Origin: ZAX-1 sp046533095
GTDB lineage: Bacteria > Bacillota > Clostridia > Lachnospirales > Lachnospiraceae
Length of the DNA: 64,000 nt
Direction of reading: 5' to 3'
NCBI GenBank assembly: GCA_046533095.1
Contig: JAJQRA010000007.1
Location: forward strand, 62,001 to 126,000
The notes below the pieces were generated by a model. It saw only the letters and a list, made by a program, of their open reading frames with translations. It was not told the origin of the DNA and ran no database searches. The first letter of the stretch is position 1. Each line of letters begins with the position of its first letter. Positions 63,561-64,000 of the stretch are shown here, piece by piece. Made by a program: the position numbers and the translations under genes.

Positions 63561-64000
63561 ATGAATGAACGTAATCTATTAAAAAACAAATATTTTCTAT
63601 ATGCAACGGAATTTTTTGCCGGCATATCCGTTATGGCAGTGGAACTTGGTGCAAGCAGGCTCATGGCACCTTATTTTAGCTCTTCGCAAATCGTGTGGAC
63701 AGTGATTATCGGTGTTATTATGATTGCTATGTCCCTTGGCAATCTACTTGGAGGACGTCTGGCAGATAAGGATCCGAATCCAACACGCCTCTATGTACGC
63801 TTGCTCATAGCCGCCATATGGATTGCACTGATTCCATTTTTGGGCAGATTTTTGATTGTGGGGATTTCCCTTCTCCTCGCTGTTTTTATTACGCAAAATT
63901 TTCTTGTATGGGCAGCGCTTGTCACCTGTCTTGCCGTATTTGCATTTCCCTGTGTGCTGCTTGGAACGGTCACTCCCTCTCTGGTAAAATATACTGTAAG
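63561..64000 (+). CDS. Fused MFS-like/spermidine synthase protein, N-terminal part
   Basis: 146 codons visible, running off the window. The membrane part starts YFLYATEFFAGISVMAVELG and ASRLMAPYFSSSQIVWTVII, then MSLGNLLGGRLADKDPNP, as in membrane proteins joined to a spermidine synthase-like domain. The synthase half lies outside. Polyamine synthesis or export is the usual guess; not proven. GGAGGTG sits before the ATG. Confidence 0.85.
   Translation, partial: MNERNLLKNKYFLYATEFFAGISVMAVELGASRLMAPYFSSSQIVWTVIIGVIMIAMSLGNLLGGRLADKDPNPTRLYVRLLIAAIWIALIPFLGRFLIVGISLLLAVFITQNFLVWAALVTCLAVFAFPCVLLGTVTPSLVKYTV

Overview
The window reads as a stretch of a moderately AT-rich Gram-positive anaerobe chromosome, most likely a member of Clostridia close to Lachnospiraceae. 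This is an inference from gene content: superoxide reductase instead of a catalase-type defence, ECF vitamin transport, VanW-type and L,D-transpeptidase envelope proteins, a DUF4080 radical SAM protein, DUF2284, Clostridium-style recR/ybaB/dnaX order, and strong AGGAGG-type ribosome sites. No rRNA, tRNA or CRISPR array was found. Most genes lie on the minus strand.

Layout. 1-355: end-truncated superoxide reductase. 570-8270: a five-gene minus-strand operon for cellulose-like exopolysaccharide: an AlgX/AlgJ-like DHHW protein, a PilZ-containing cellulose synthase, an exported partner, an MBOAT O-acetyltransferase and a GH5 lipoprotein glucanase. The set matches the clostridial ccs type of locus and predicts an acetylated, c-di-GMP-controlled glucan. 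8.3-11.6 kb: gene-poor, with an integrase fragment and one exported propeller-like protein. 11.6-15.2 kb: coaBC, a probable pantothenate ECF S component and serS. 15.3-20.3 kb: a MacB-type ABC exporter with two different adaptor proteins. 20.5-24.9 kb: a MITE-like insertion in the 3' end of a queuosine-precursor transporter gene, an overlapping radical SAM gene, a class V aminotransferase and an L,D-transpeptidase. 25.0-27.7 kb: repeats, then an ammonium transporter fused to a PII domain behind a promoter and terminator-like attenuator. 27.8-31.9 kb: truA, ecfT, ecfA2, ecfA1, trmL. 31.9-36.8 kb: aminotransferase/Lrp pair, HypE-like protein, VanW protein. 36.9-45.9 kb: DNA maintenance and metabolism (exonuclease, nth, radical SAM, recR, ybaB, dnaX, pfkA). 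46.2-53.5 kb: a double HD-GYP protein, CDF transporter, DUF2284, a tlpA/ccdA thiol-redox pair with duplicated remnants, a degenerate HD-GYP protein and a GYxxG-repeat protein. 53.8-64 kb: an unknown two-zinc-ribbon protein, a small protein, a GGDEF cyclase with I-site, a 1284-residue hybrid sensor kinase, a SEC-C protein and the start of a fused MFS/spermidine synthase.

How it fits together. c-di-GMP is the thread: one probable cyclase (57.3 kb), one probable phosphodiesterase (46.2 kb), one probable catalytically dead HD-GYP receptor (51.8 kb), and one visible output, the PilZ domain of the cellulose synthase.

The most unusual signal is in the DNA. At several loci the 3' end of a gene is copied in tandem just past its stop codon (MBOAT gene, nth, DUF4080 gene, dnaX, GGDEF gene), and a ccdA-tlpA cassette is flanked by remnants of itself. 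There are also several dispersed intergenic repeat families: a three-hairpin element at four loci, a ~95-bp element at two, a ~58-bp element at two or three, and a 203-bp MITE-like element with 15-bp terminal inverted repeats and 8-bp target duplications that supplies the stop codon of the gene it entered.
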